Origin: Acholeplasmataceae bacterium UBA4853
GTDB taxonomy: Bacteria; Bacillota_I; Bacilli_A; Acholeplasmatales; Acholeplasmataceae
Reading direction: 5' to 3'
NCBI GenBank assembly: GCA_002399815.1
Contig: DHEJ01000038.1
Span: forward strand, 127,648-191,647
DNA length: 64,000 nucleotides
Of the stretch, positions 54,309-62,579 are shown in pieces. Numbering within the stretch: position 1 is the first letter of the stretch; each line of letters begins with the position of its first letter. Both the position numbers and the translations under genes were made by a program. The notes under the pieces were generated by a model. It did not search any database and was not told the origin of the DNA. It was given only the letters and a program-made list of their open reading frames with translations.

Positions 54309-55796
54309 CTATTTTTTTATTTCATCTCTTTGAACTAAATAAACTTCATCGTTGGTGGATAAAACTTTTTCTAGACTTACATTTTTAGACACCATCAATG
54401 CTTCAAAACTTAAACTACCATCTCTACCTAAACCCATATCTTTGCTAAATACCACAATAATTGTTAAGAAAATGATTTTAATATCTAACCACAAACTACA
54501 ACGTCTAACATAAAGTAAATCATATCTTAAACGTTCTTCTGGTGTTGTATCATATCTGCCATAGACGTGACTTAAACCTGTTATACCAGGTTTAACGTTA
54601 CTTCGATATCTAAAGTCAGGATTGTTTGCAGTTGCTTCATCCACAACACTTTTCATAAATGGTCTGGGACCAACCAATGTCATTTCCCCTTTAAAGACAT
54701 TGAGTAACTGTGGTAGTTCATCGATTCTGGTTGCTCTTATAAACTTACCAAACTTAGTAATTCTTTTATCATTTCTAGTTGCTAGTGTTTGTTCCATCTC
54801 TTCTGTTTGTTTATGAATCATGGATCTAAACTTTAAAATATAGAATGGTTTATTATCTCTTTTAAAACGTTCTTGTTTATAAAATACTGGTCCACCATCT
54901 TGTAGTTTAATAATGAGTGCAACAATTAACATAGGTATTGCTGCAATAACTAAACCAATGGTACTTACTATGATATCAATGGTTCTTTTAATGAAACGCA
55001 TTTCAAAACTTAAATGCATATTTTGACTTCGCAGGACCATTGTATCATCAACTGTCTCAAATTTAGAGTCAAGGAGCATAATATCATATTTTTTAGGTAC
55101 TACAAAGACTTCTTTATAGTTCATAAGTGATGCATAATCAATAATCATCTCTTTAGACTTCACATCTAAATGCTCAGTGATATACACATTATCAACTTCA
55201 TCTATGAGTTTAAAAATCAATTGATCTACGACTTTATCACTTTCTACAAAATATAAATACTTTATTACACGGTGACGTTCTTTAGCAAGTATGAACTTAC
55301 TTGCAAGTTCAGTTACATCCTTTTTTTGACCTACAATTAAAATATATTGTTTATTTAATACCGATAAGATACGATAAAAAATATATTTATATAGAGCATA
55401 AGTTACAATTTCAATGCCAACCACCACAAATAAATACCATGGGGTTTCAAAAATAAAATTATCTATTCTAATAAAGTTATAAACAATTAAAGGTATATTC
55501 ATAAATACAATGGCTAACATTGTGTTTTTAATTGAGTTTCTATACGTATTATTTACAATGGTTGTATGATACATTTTAAACATGATTGCTGTTGCTAGTA
55601 CATAAATAAGTCCTAAAAACCAGTAAAAATACCAGTACATACCAACAATTTGGATCCACCCAAAAAAATAACCATATGCAAATCCTAAATTCAATTGAAT
55701 GGCTGTAAATAGAGAAAAAATCATTACAAATATATCTAAACCATATTCAATGATGCGTACAAAAGAGCCATGCCAAATGTTTTTATATCGATTCAA
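54309..55796 (-). CDS. Polyprenyl glycosylphosphotransferase (WbaP/long type)
   Basis: A 495-residue protein with four or five N-terminal helices, a middle CoA-binding-like domain, and a C-terminal phosphoglycosyl transferase domain with KFRSMIHKQT, TRIDELPQLLNVF, VGPRPFM and PGITGLSHVYGR. It would transfer a sugar phosphate to undecaprenyl phosphate. The start is TTG 55796, with AAGGGG upstream. It is the second such enzyme in the locus, so two lipid-linked glycans, or two initiating sugars, are possible. Confidence 0.9.
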   Translation of the reverse strand: MNRYKNIWHGSFVRIIEYGLDIFVMIFSLFTAIQLNLGFAYGYFFGWIQIVGMYWYFYWFLGLIYVLATAIMFKMYHTTIVNNTYRNSIKNTMLAIVFMNIPLIVYNFIRIDNFIFETPWYLFVVVGIEIVTYALYKYIFYRILSVLNKQYILIVGQKKDVTELASKFILAKERHRVIKYLYFVESDKVVDQLIFKLIDEVDNVYITEHLDVKSKEMIIDYASLMNYKEVFVVPKKYDIMLLDSKFETVDDTMVLRSQNMHLSFEMRFIKRTIDIIVSTIGLVIAAIPMLIVALIIKLQDGGPVFYKQERFKRDNKPFYILKFRSMIHKQTEEMEQTLATRNDKRITKFGKFIRATRIDELPQLLNVFKGEMTLVGPRPFMKSVVDEATANNPDFRYRSNVKPGITGLSHVYGRYDTTPEERLRYDLLYVRRCSLWLDIKIIFLTIIVVFSKDMGLGRDGSLSFEALMVSKNVSLEKVLSTNDEVYLVQRDEIKK

Positions 55797-55862
55797 AGAT
55801 TACAACCCCTTAAGTAATTAATAATGTACATTCATTATATAATACTTTAACAATTAAAGAAA

Positions 55863-55890
55863 GAAAATGCCAGCTTAAACTGGCATTTTC
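55863..55890 (-). terminator. Terminator of the pfkA-pyk operon
   Basis: GAAAATGCCAG and CTGGCATTTTC form an 11-bp stem with a 6-base loop; TTTCTTTAATTG follows on the minus strand. Confidence 0.9.
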
Positions 55891-55901
55891 GTTAAGGATA
55901 A

Positions 55902-57254
55902 TTATTTAATTTGTAATAATTTAGTTGAGTTCTTGGTAACTTCTAGGACAAAATCATCTTTTGATAATCCTAGTTTATCAATGAAGCTTGCTGCTTCATC
56001 TTTAGATAAGACTGGATATACACCGAAGTTTAATGCTAATGCTCTAGCTTCAGCTTCGTTTTTAACAACTGCAACGATTAATGCTTTTGAGTGGAATCTT
56101 GAAAGTGATCTAGCAACTTCAATACCTTCAGCAAGTAATACATTAACTTCAAATTCTAATACTAATTTAGCAGCAGATTGTGCAAGTGCATCTTCATTTG
56201 ATTCACCAACATAGAAACCGTCTAAGAAGATTTCATAATCAACAGCTGATTCAGCTTTAGCATCAATTGTAGCCATCTTTTGAACAGATTCAAGTGGATA
56301 ATCCCCTGCAGCTGATTCTCCTGATAACATTGTTGCAGAAGTTCCTTCTCTAACTGCGTTAAAGACGTCACTTACTTCAGCTCTTGTAGGTCTTGGATTT
56401 TTTTGCATAGATTCTAACATTTGAGTCGCAACAATAACAACTTTACCAACTTCTAAACATTTATCAATCATTTCAGTTTGGTATAAAGGTACTAATTCAC
56501 CAGCAACTTCAATACCTAAGTCTCCACGAGCAACCATGATACCATCAACAACTTCTAAAATTTCATCTAAGTTATCAACACCTTCTTGGTTTTCGATCTT
56601 AGCAATGATTTGAACTTTCTTACCACCATTAGCATCTAGAATTTCTCTAACTGCTAATGCATCATCTTTACGACGTAAGAATGATGCTGCAACAAAGTCA
56701 TAACCCATAGTTGCTGCAAATTTAATATCTGATGCATCTTTTTCAGAAATGAAAGGCATATTTAATACAACACCAGGTACGTTCACACCACGACGTGATT
56801 TAACTGTATGTGTATTTTTAGCTTTAGTAACTAATTCATGATTTACTTCATCTTTAGCAATTACTTCTAAAGTTAAGTAACCATCATCAACAGTTACATA
56901 TTCACCAATCTTCATATCATCATATAATCCTGGATAAGATACTGAAAATTTCTTTTCATTACCTAATACTGGAGTAAATGCAATACGAACTTCTGAGTTC
57001 TTCTTGATTTCTACTTTACCATCAAATTCATGAGTTCTAATTTCTGGTCCTTTAGTATCAAGTAGATAAGCAACATGAGTGCCTAATTCTTTATTGATTT
57101 CTTGGATTGTTTTTAATCTTGCTCCATGTTCTTCATAATCACCATGAGAGAAGTTAAAACGCGCAACGTTCATACCAGCTTTAACTAATGAAGTCATCAC
57201 TTCTTTAGATTCTGATGCTGGCCCTAATGTACAAACAATTTTAGTTTTTTTCAT
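55902..57254 (-). CDS. pyk: Pyruvate kinase
   Basis: A 450-residue enzyme with KIVCTLGPAS, FNFSHGD, DTKGPEIR, IAKIENQEGV, MVARGDLGIE and ATQMLESM. It ends without the extra PEP-utiliser domain of Bacillus-type enzymes. It makes pyruvate and ATP from PEP. It is 30 bases downstream of pfkA, and AAGGAAG precedes ATG 57254. Confidence 0.96.
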   Translation of the reverse strand: MKKTKIVCTLGPASESKEVMTSLVKAGMNVARFNFSHGDYEEHGARLKTIQEINKELGTHVAYLLDTKGPEIRTHEFDGKVEIKKNSEVRIAFTPVLGNEKKFSVSYPGLYDDMKIGEYVTVDDGYLTLEVIAKDEVNHELVTKAKNTHTVKSRRGVNVPGVVLNMPFISEKDASDIKFAATMGYDFVAASFLRRKDDALAVREILDANGGKKVQIIAKIENQEGVDNLDEILEVVDGIMVARGDLGIEVAGELVPLYQTEMIDKCLEVGKVVIVATQMLESMQKNPRPTRAEVSDVFNAVREGTSATMLSGESAAGDYPLESVQKMATIDAKAESAVDYEIFLDGFYVGESNEDALAQSAAKLVLEFEVNVLLAEGIEVARSLSRFHSKALIVAVVKNEAEARALALNFGVYPVLSKDEAASFIDKLGLSKDDFVLEVTKNSTKLLQIK

Positions 57255-57284
57255 ATATTTCTTCCTTTTATTTAAATTTTTAAA

Positions 57285-58235
57285 TTAACTAAGTTTTTTT
57301 ACTAGATTATATAATTCAGCACGTTCTTTTGGATGATTGACAATATCTTCTAAAGGAGAACTTACAAGCTTATCATCCTTAATACCGATACAATGACCAC
57401 TTAAACCTTCCTGAATCTTTTCTACTGCATAAGCACCCATACGTGATGCAAGTATTCTATCTTCTGCAACTGGTGTACCACCTCTTTGGATGTAACCAAG
57501 TACAGTTGCACGAGATGAAAATCCAGATTTAATCGTAATTTCTGCTGCAAGTTTATGGACATCAAATTGTTGTTCAGTTACAACAATAATGGCATGTCTT
57601 CTACCTTCTTCATTATGTTTTTTTAAGGTTGAAATTAATTTGTCTTTATTAATTGGGTTTTCAGGTGTAATAATGAATTCAGCACCACCACAGATCCCTG
57701 CATATAATGCTAAATCCCCTGAACTTCTACCCATTACTTCTATGATACTACATCTTCTGTGAGATGATGATGTATCTCTTAATTTATCAATTGCTTCTAC
57801 AATAGTATTTAATGCGGTATGGAAACCAATTGTGAAATCCGTCCCATAAACATCATTATCAATTGTTCCAGGAATACCTATAGTTTGAAAATCTAAGTTA
57901 TGTAGTGCCAGTGCCCCACGGTAACTACCATCTCCACCAATAACGATTAAAGCCTCAATGCCTCTGCCTTGAAGATTATCGATCGCTACTTTTTGAACCG
58001 GTACTTCTTTAAATTCTGAGACTCTAGATGTTCCAAGCTTCGTACCACCCATGGATAACATACCAGATACATCTTTAGATGTTAACGGAATAATGCGGTC
58101 TTCAAGTAGTCCTTGAAACCCATCTAAAACACCAAACATCTCGTGTCCGAATCCAATACCAGTCCGAACGACAGCTCTGATAGCTGCATTCATTCCTGGT
58201 GCATCGCCTCCGGAAGTTAAAACTGCAATTTTCAT
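57285..58235 (-). CDS. pfkA: ATP-dependent 6-phosphofructokinase
   Basis: A 316-residue enzyme with TSGGDAPGMN. GGDGS has Gly103 where PPi enzymes carry Asp or Asn-Asp, and PGTIDND has Gly rather than Lys. Both are signatures of ATP use. EVMGRSSGDLA is also present. The ATG at 58235 has AAGGAGG 6 bases upstream; the ATG at 58253 is rejected. It forms an operon with pyk and is divergent from a PPi-type enzyme. Confidence 0.96.
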   Translation of the reverse strand: MKIAVLTSGGDAPGMNAAIRAVVRTGIGFGHEMFGVLDGFQGLLEDRIIPLTSKDVSGMLSMGGTKLGTSRVSEFKEVPVQKVAIDNLQGRGIEALIVIGGDGSYRGALALHNLDFQTIGIPGTIDNDVYGTDFTIGFHTALNTIVEAIDKLRDTSSSHRRCSIIEVMGRSSGDLALYAGICGGAEFIITPENPINKDKLISTLKKHNEEGRRHAIIVVTEQQFDVHKLAAEITIKSGFSSRATVLGYIQRGGTPVAEDRILASRMGAYAVEKIQEGLSGHCIGIKDDKLVSSPLEDIVNHPKERAELYNLVKKLS

Positions 58236-58264
58236 GTTGTGCCTCCTTCTCATACGCCTTTATA

Positions 58265-58273
58265 ATTATATCA
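58265..58273 (-). promoter_or_regulatory. pfkA-pyk promoter
   Basis: TGATATAAT on the minus strand (TATAAT at 58270-58265) is a perfect extended -10; the -35 is weak. Confidence 0.6.
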
Positions 58274-58339
58274 TAATTAGGTGATTTAACTAGATATAAT
58301 CGAAAATAATTCGCATTTGTTTGCAAATTATCTCATAGT

Positions 58340-58367
58340 TTGATAAACTGTTTTATGGATATATAAA
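58340..58367 (+). promoter_or_regulatory. Promoter of the PPi-phosphofructokinase gene
   Basis: TTGATA (58340-58345), a 16-base spacer, TATAAA (58362-58367). GGAAGG follows as ribosome site. The leader is very short. Confidence 0.5.
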
Positions 58368-58386
58368 AAGGAAGGTAAATGTATAA

Positions 58387-59631
58387 ATGGCTAAATTAGT
58401 TGGTGCTGCATTACTTGGACAATCTGGTGGACCTACATCAGTAATCAACGCCTCAGCAGCAGGGGTATTTTTAGAAAGTTTAAAACATGAAGAAATCACA
58501 GAAATATACGGTGCAGCTCATGGAATTAAAGGTATCTTAGATGAAAATTTCTATGATATCAGAAAAGAAGATGTATTAGAACTTGAAAGATTAAAATATA
58601 CACCTTCATCAGCAATTGGATCTGTAAGATACAAATTAAAAGATGTTAAAAAAGATCCAACAGATTACAATCGTTTACTAGAAGTATTTAAAAAGTATAA
58701 CATTAGATACTTTTTCTATAATGGTGGAAACGATTCAATGGATACATGTTTAAAGATTTCTAAATTCATGAAGAAATCTGGTTGGGAATGCCGTGTAGTT
58801 GGTGTACCTAAGACAATTGATAATGACTTATTTGGAATTGATCATTCACCAGGATATGGTTCTGCTGCTAAATATGTAGCAACATCCATTATGGAATTAT
58901 ACTTAGATGGAACTGTTTATAATACACAACAATTCGTTATTGTTGAAGTGATGGGTAGAAATGCTGGTTGGTTAACTGCTGCTGCAAGTCTTGCAACAGT
59001 AGGTGGGGTAAAACCTGACTTAATTTACTTACCAGAAGTTGCTTTTGATATTGATAAATTCTATAACCAAGTTGGAGAATTATTAAAGACTGGCAAATCA
59101 GTATTTGTTGTTGTTTCAGAGGGTATTAAAACTGCTGAAGGTAAATATATTCCTGAACTTGAAGATGAAATAGCAAGAGATGCATTCGGACATGCAAACC
59201 TTGGTGGTACTGCTTCGATTCTAGCAAATCACGTTGGTGAAAAGTTCGGTGTTAAAACACGTGCTATTGAGTTTTCATTACTACAACGTGCAGCTGCACA
59301 TATTGCTAGCCAAACTGACATTGATGAAGCCTTTAAAGTTGGATCAATTGCTGTTAAAAAAGCAGTTGGTGGAACAACAGATAAGTTTGTTGGTATCGTA
59401 CGTGTACCTGGAGACAAATATAAAGCGAAGTTCCCATTATTACCATTAAAGATTGTTGCTAATGCTGAAAGAAAAGTTCCAGCAGAATGGATCTTACCTG
59501 ATGGTAAAGGATTAACTAAAGACTTTATTGATTATGCATTACCACTGATTCAAGGTGAAACTAAACTTCAAAAAGAAAATGGTTTACCAAGATTTGCTAA
59601 ACTTAAAAAAGTTTTAGTCTCTAAAAAATAA
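58387..59631 (+). CDS. pfp: Diphosphate-dependent phosphofructokinase
   Basis: A 414-residue enzyme of the PPi-PFK clade. GGNDSMDT (about residue 113) and PKTIDNDL (about residue 141) carry the Asn-Asp and Lys that block ATP and favour PPi. It also has GQSGGPTSVIN and EVMGRNAGWL. It phosphorylates Fru-6-P reversibly with pyrophosphate, and enzymes of this type are known from Acholeplasma. ATG 58387 is preceded by GGAAGG. Confidence 0.92.
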   Translation: MAKLVGAALLGQSGGPTSVINASAAGVFLESLKHEEITEIYGAAHGIKGILDENFYDIRKEDVLELERLKYTPSSAIGSVRYKLKDVKKDPTDYNRLLEVFKKYNIRYFFYNGGNDSMDTCLKISKFMKKSGWECRVVGVPKTIDNDLFGIDHSPGYGSAAKYVATSIMELYLDGTVYNTQQFVIVEVMGRNAGWLTAAASLATVGGVKPDLIYLPEVAFDIDKFYNQVGELLKTGKSVFVVVSEGIKTAEGKYIPELEDEIARDAFGHANLGGTASILANHVGEKFGVKTRAIEFSLLQRAAAHIASQTDIDEAFKVGSIAVKKAVGGTTDKFVGIVRVPGDKYKAKFPLLPLKIVANAERKVPAEWILPDGKGLTKDFIDYALPLIQGETKLQKENGLPRFAKLKKVLVSKK

Positions 59632-59639
59632 TCTATATG

Positions 59640-59671
59640 GCACTTAACATTAAAAAATGTTAAGTGCTTTT
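59640..59671 (+). terminator. Terminator of pfp
   Basis: GCACTTAACATT and AATGTTAAGTGC form a perfect 12-bp stem with loop AAAA, followed by TTTTATT. Confidence 0.9.
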
Positions 59672-59712
59672 ATTATCTATAGACCCATATTTTAAGTAAA
59701 TTATGAATTAGA

Positions 59713-59721
59713 TGCTAAAAT
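59713..59721 (+). promoter_or_regulatory. Putative gdhA promoter
   Basis: TGCTAAAAT is an extended -10 (TAAAAT at 59716-59721). No convincing -35 is seen. The leader would be about 25 bases. Confidence 0.4.
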
Positions 59722-59753
59722 AGATATATCAATCATTAGAAAGGTAATTTCAT

Positions 59754-61088
59754 ATGCATCCTCATTTAGAAACGGTTTACCGTGAACTATCAGTGAAGTA
59801 TCAGTATCAAACTGAGTATCTTCAAACTGTCTTAGAATTCTTTGAATCTATTAATGAACTTCTAGATAGTCATAAAGAGATTGTTGAAAGTAATATTATT
59901 AGACGCATTGTTGAACCTGACAGAATCATTTCATTTAAAGTCATCTGGGAAGATGATTTAGGTGTTAATCAGGTCAATGTTGGTTACCGAGTACAGTTTA
60001 ACCAGGCATTAGGACCATATAAAGGTGGCTTACGCTTTAATCCTAAAGTCAATGAATCTATTTTTAAATTTCTAGCATTTGAACAAACATTTAAAAATAG
60101 CTTAACCGGTATTCCTATGGGTGGAGCTAAAGGGGGATCAGATTTTGATCCAAAAGGAAAATCTGATCAAGAACTCTTACGTTTTTGTCGTGCCTTTATG
60201 ATTGAACTCTATAAGTATTTAGGACCAGATATGGACGTTCCAGCTGGTGATATTGGTGTTTCTGCTAAAGCAATCGGTTATATGTATGGGATGTATAAAC
60301 GTATGACTACTAGACATAATGGTTCTTTTACTGGTAAAGGGTTATCTTATGGTGGGTCTTTAATTAGACCAGAAGCTACTGGTTATGGTCTAATCTATAT
60401 GGCTGAGGCAGCACTTGATAAGTTTTATTCAAAAAGTATTAGTGGGTTAAAAATTGTTGTATCAGGTAGTGGTAATGTTGGAACACATGCATGTGTCAAA
60501 GCATATCAATTAGGTGCAATCATTGTTGGAGTTAGCTCTTTAGATGGTACATTATCAGATCCAAATGGACTTGATGTACCATATTTAGAATCCCTTAGAC
60601 CAAAAGGGTTATCAATTAAAGCATATTTAGATACCTATCCAAATACAACTTATAATCCATCACCTAAAGCACTATGGAAAATACCCTGTGATATTGCACT
60701 GCCTTGTGCGACTGAAAATGAAATCGATTTAGAAGATGTTAAAGCGTTAGTTAAAAATGGTTTAATTGCACTTCTAGAAGGTGCTAATATGCCTACTTCT
60801 ATCGATGCTACTAAATATTTAATCGATCGTAAGATTTTATTTGTCCCTGGTAAGGCTGCAAATGCTGGTGGTGTTTCAGTAAGTGGACTTGAGATGCAAC
60901 AAAATGCACTACATACTGTATGGGATAGTCACAGCGTTGATCAAAAACTAAAAATAATTATGCATAACATTTTTAATCAAATCTATGATAAAGCAGTCTT
61001 ATATCATAATCCTTATGATTTGGTTAAAGGTGCTAACATTACTTCATTCTTAAGAGTCTATCAAGCAATGATTGAACAAGGATTATAA
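59754..61088 (+). CDS. gdhA: Glutamate dehydrogenase
   Basis: A 444-residue hexameric-type enzyme, probably NADP-specific. It shows YKGGLRFNP, the catalytic Lys in PMGGAKGGSDFDP, DVPAGDIGV and a GSGNVG nucleotide site. It links 2-oxoglutarate and ammonia to glutamate, which feeds glnA. GAAAGG precedes ATG 59754. Confidence 0.95.
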   Translation: MHPHLETVYRELSVKYQYQTEYLQTVLEFFESINELLDSHKEIVESNIIRRIVEPDRIISFKVIWEDDLGVNQVNVGYRVQFNQALGPYKGGLRFNPKVNESIFKFLAFEQTFKNSLTGIPMGGAKGGSDFDPKGKSDQELLRFCRAFMIELYKYLGPDMDVPAGDIGVSAKAIGYMYGMYKRMTTRHNGSFTGKGLSYGGSLIRPEATGYGLIYMAEAALDKFYSKSISGLKIVVSGSGNVGTHACVKAYQLGAIIVGVSSLDGTLSDPNGLDVPYLESLRPKGLSIKAYLDTYPNTTYNPSPKALWKIPCDIALPCATENEIDLEDVKALVKNGLIALLEGANMPTSIDATKYLIDRKILFVPGKAANAGGVSVSGLEMQQNALHTVWDSHSVDQKLKIIMHNIFNQIYDKAVLYHNPYDLVKGANITSFLRVYQAMIEQGL

Positions 61089-61140
61089 CTATTTTTAATC
61101 GTTATCATGTTTTTATGATATGATTAAAAACAGTTGTTTT
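61087..61140 (+). terminator. Terminator of gdhA
   Basis: A nested stem just after the gdhA stop pairs TTTTTAATC (61092-61100) with GATTAAAAA (61122-61130) and, inside it, TATCAT with ATGATA. GTTTT follows. Confidence 0.75.
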
Positions 61141-61169
61141 AAAATTTAAATAAAGTTAGAGGGTTTATC

Positions 61170-62579
61170 TTGAAGTTCATTGAAAAATTTTTAAATGGTC
61201 ATATCTATCCAGTACTCATTATTTTGATTGGATTTTTAATTTGGTCATATAAGTACTACATACCAAGTGATGCACTCTTAACTGTATCCTTTTATAGTCT
61301 TTTCTTATTATCAATTCCGTTTTTCTTAATTGTATTCTTTTTTGAAAATACCATTTATACCATACCAATTGTTCTAGTGATGTTATTTAGTTTAGGTGCA
61401 CCTAATATGGGACTTGATACTTTTGATGTTGCTTTAATTGGGTTCTTAAGTATCTTTTTAGTGGTTCTTGGTATGATCATTCATCTAATAAAATTCAAAG
61501 TTAAAATTAAACTTAAAACAGTAGGCTTATCCTTAGTCCTTGCAGCCATTAGTTTTTTTATACCAATATTTTATAATACGTTTGCTTTAGTTGGATTAAT
61601 GCTTGCTTTATTAGGTACTTTATATTTACTTATTTATCTATTTTATGCAAACACCATCAAAGGTAATCAAATACACTATTTAATGCGTGTGTTTGCATTG
61701 CTAGGACTGATGTTATCTTTCCAAATTGTTGGTATTTGGTTTGTTGGTTTAAAAAGTTATACTGGAACAAATATTATTGCTGATTTTATAAATATCTTTC
61801 CTGGTGATGAACTTGGTTTACCGGGTTGGGGTAATATGAATGATTTAACCATTCATTTAGTACTCTTTTCATCTGTAGTTATATATTATCTACATAAATA
61901 TCCAAAACATATCTTTCCTTGGTTATTCTTAGGATGGGTTGGATTTTGGATTTATGTATCAAACGCACGTGGTAGTATGGTCACTATATCGATCTTTGCT
62001 TTAGGTGCTATCCTTTATGCAATCTTTAAACGTAATAAACGTCAATTAATCAATCTAGCAATCTCAGTTGTACTTGCAGTGATCTTACTAATCATTTTAG
62101 AGCCTTTAGTTAAACAAGTTATTGATTCATTTTTTAATACCATAGATTTTAACGATCCAAATGCGATGCTTACTGGTCGAATCACTTTATGGATAGAACA
62201 TGAATCATCGGCCTTTAATGAGCTTTTAAGAAACCCAATCTTTGGTACTGGTTGGTATAATGATAGATTTATCTTAGCACCTTCTGAAAATAGAATAACA
62301 ATCTATCATTCAACCATTTTTCAAGTGCTTGCAACTGGGGGAATTATTGGTATCTTAATTTTAATCTATCACTTCTTTTCAGTGTATAAACTCTTTAGAT
62401 TACACATTAAATATAAAGCTGTTTCAGCATTACTATTTACCTACCTATTATCCCAGTTTCATGGCTTAATGGATAATACGCAATATATGTTACATTTTTC
62501 AATTGTTACATATATTGCCTTTGCAGTCATAGAAAACATACCTTTACCAAGTACGCTAAATAGTGAGGTTAACATATGA
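61170..62579 (+). CDS. O-antigen ligase/polymerase-like membrane protein
   Basis: A 469-residue protein with about 11-12 helices. The Wzy_C pattern is present: SNARGSMVTIS, NPIFGTGWYND on the large outer loop, and IYHSTIFQVLATGG. Such proteins ligate or polymerise lipid-linked glycans outside the membrane. The start is TTG at 61170, with AGAGGG upstream. It overlaps the next gene by 4 bases (ATGA). Confidence 0.8.
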   Translation: MKFIEKFLNGHIYPVLIILIGFLIWSYKYYIPSDALLTVSFYSLFLLSIPFFLIVFFFENTIYTIPIVLVMLFSLGAPNMGLDTFDVALIGFLSIFLVVLGMIIHLIKFKVKIKLKTVGLSLVLAAISFFIPIFYNTFALVGLMLALLGTLYLLIYLFYANTIKGNQIHYLMRVFALLGLMLSFQIVGIWFVGLKSYTGTNIIADFINIFPGDELGLPGWGNMNDLTIHLVLFSSVVIYYLHKYPKHIFPWLFLGWVGFWIYVSNARGSMVTISIFALGAILYAIFKRNKRQLINLAISVVLAVILLIILEPLVKQVIDSFFNTIDFNDPNAMLTGRITLWIEHESSAFNELLRNPIFGTGWYNDRFILAPSENRITIYHSTIFQVLATGGIIGILILIYHFFSVYKLFRLHIKYKAVSALLFTYLLSQFHGLMDNTQYMLHFSIVTYIAFAVIENIPLPSTLNSEVNI

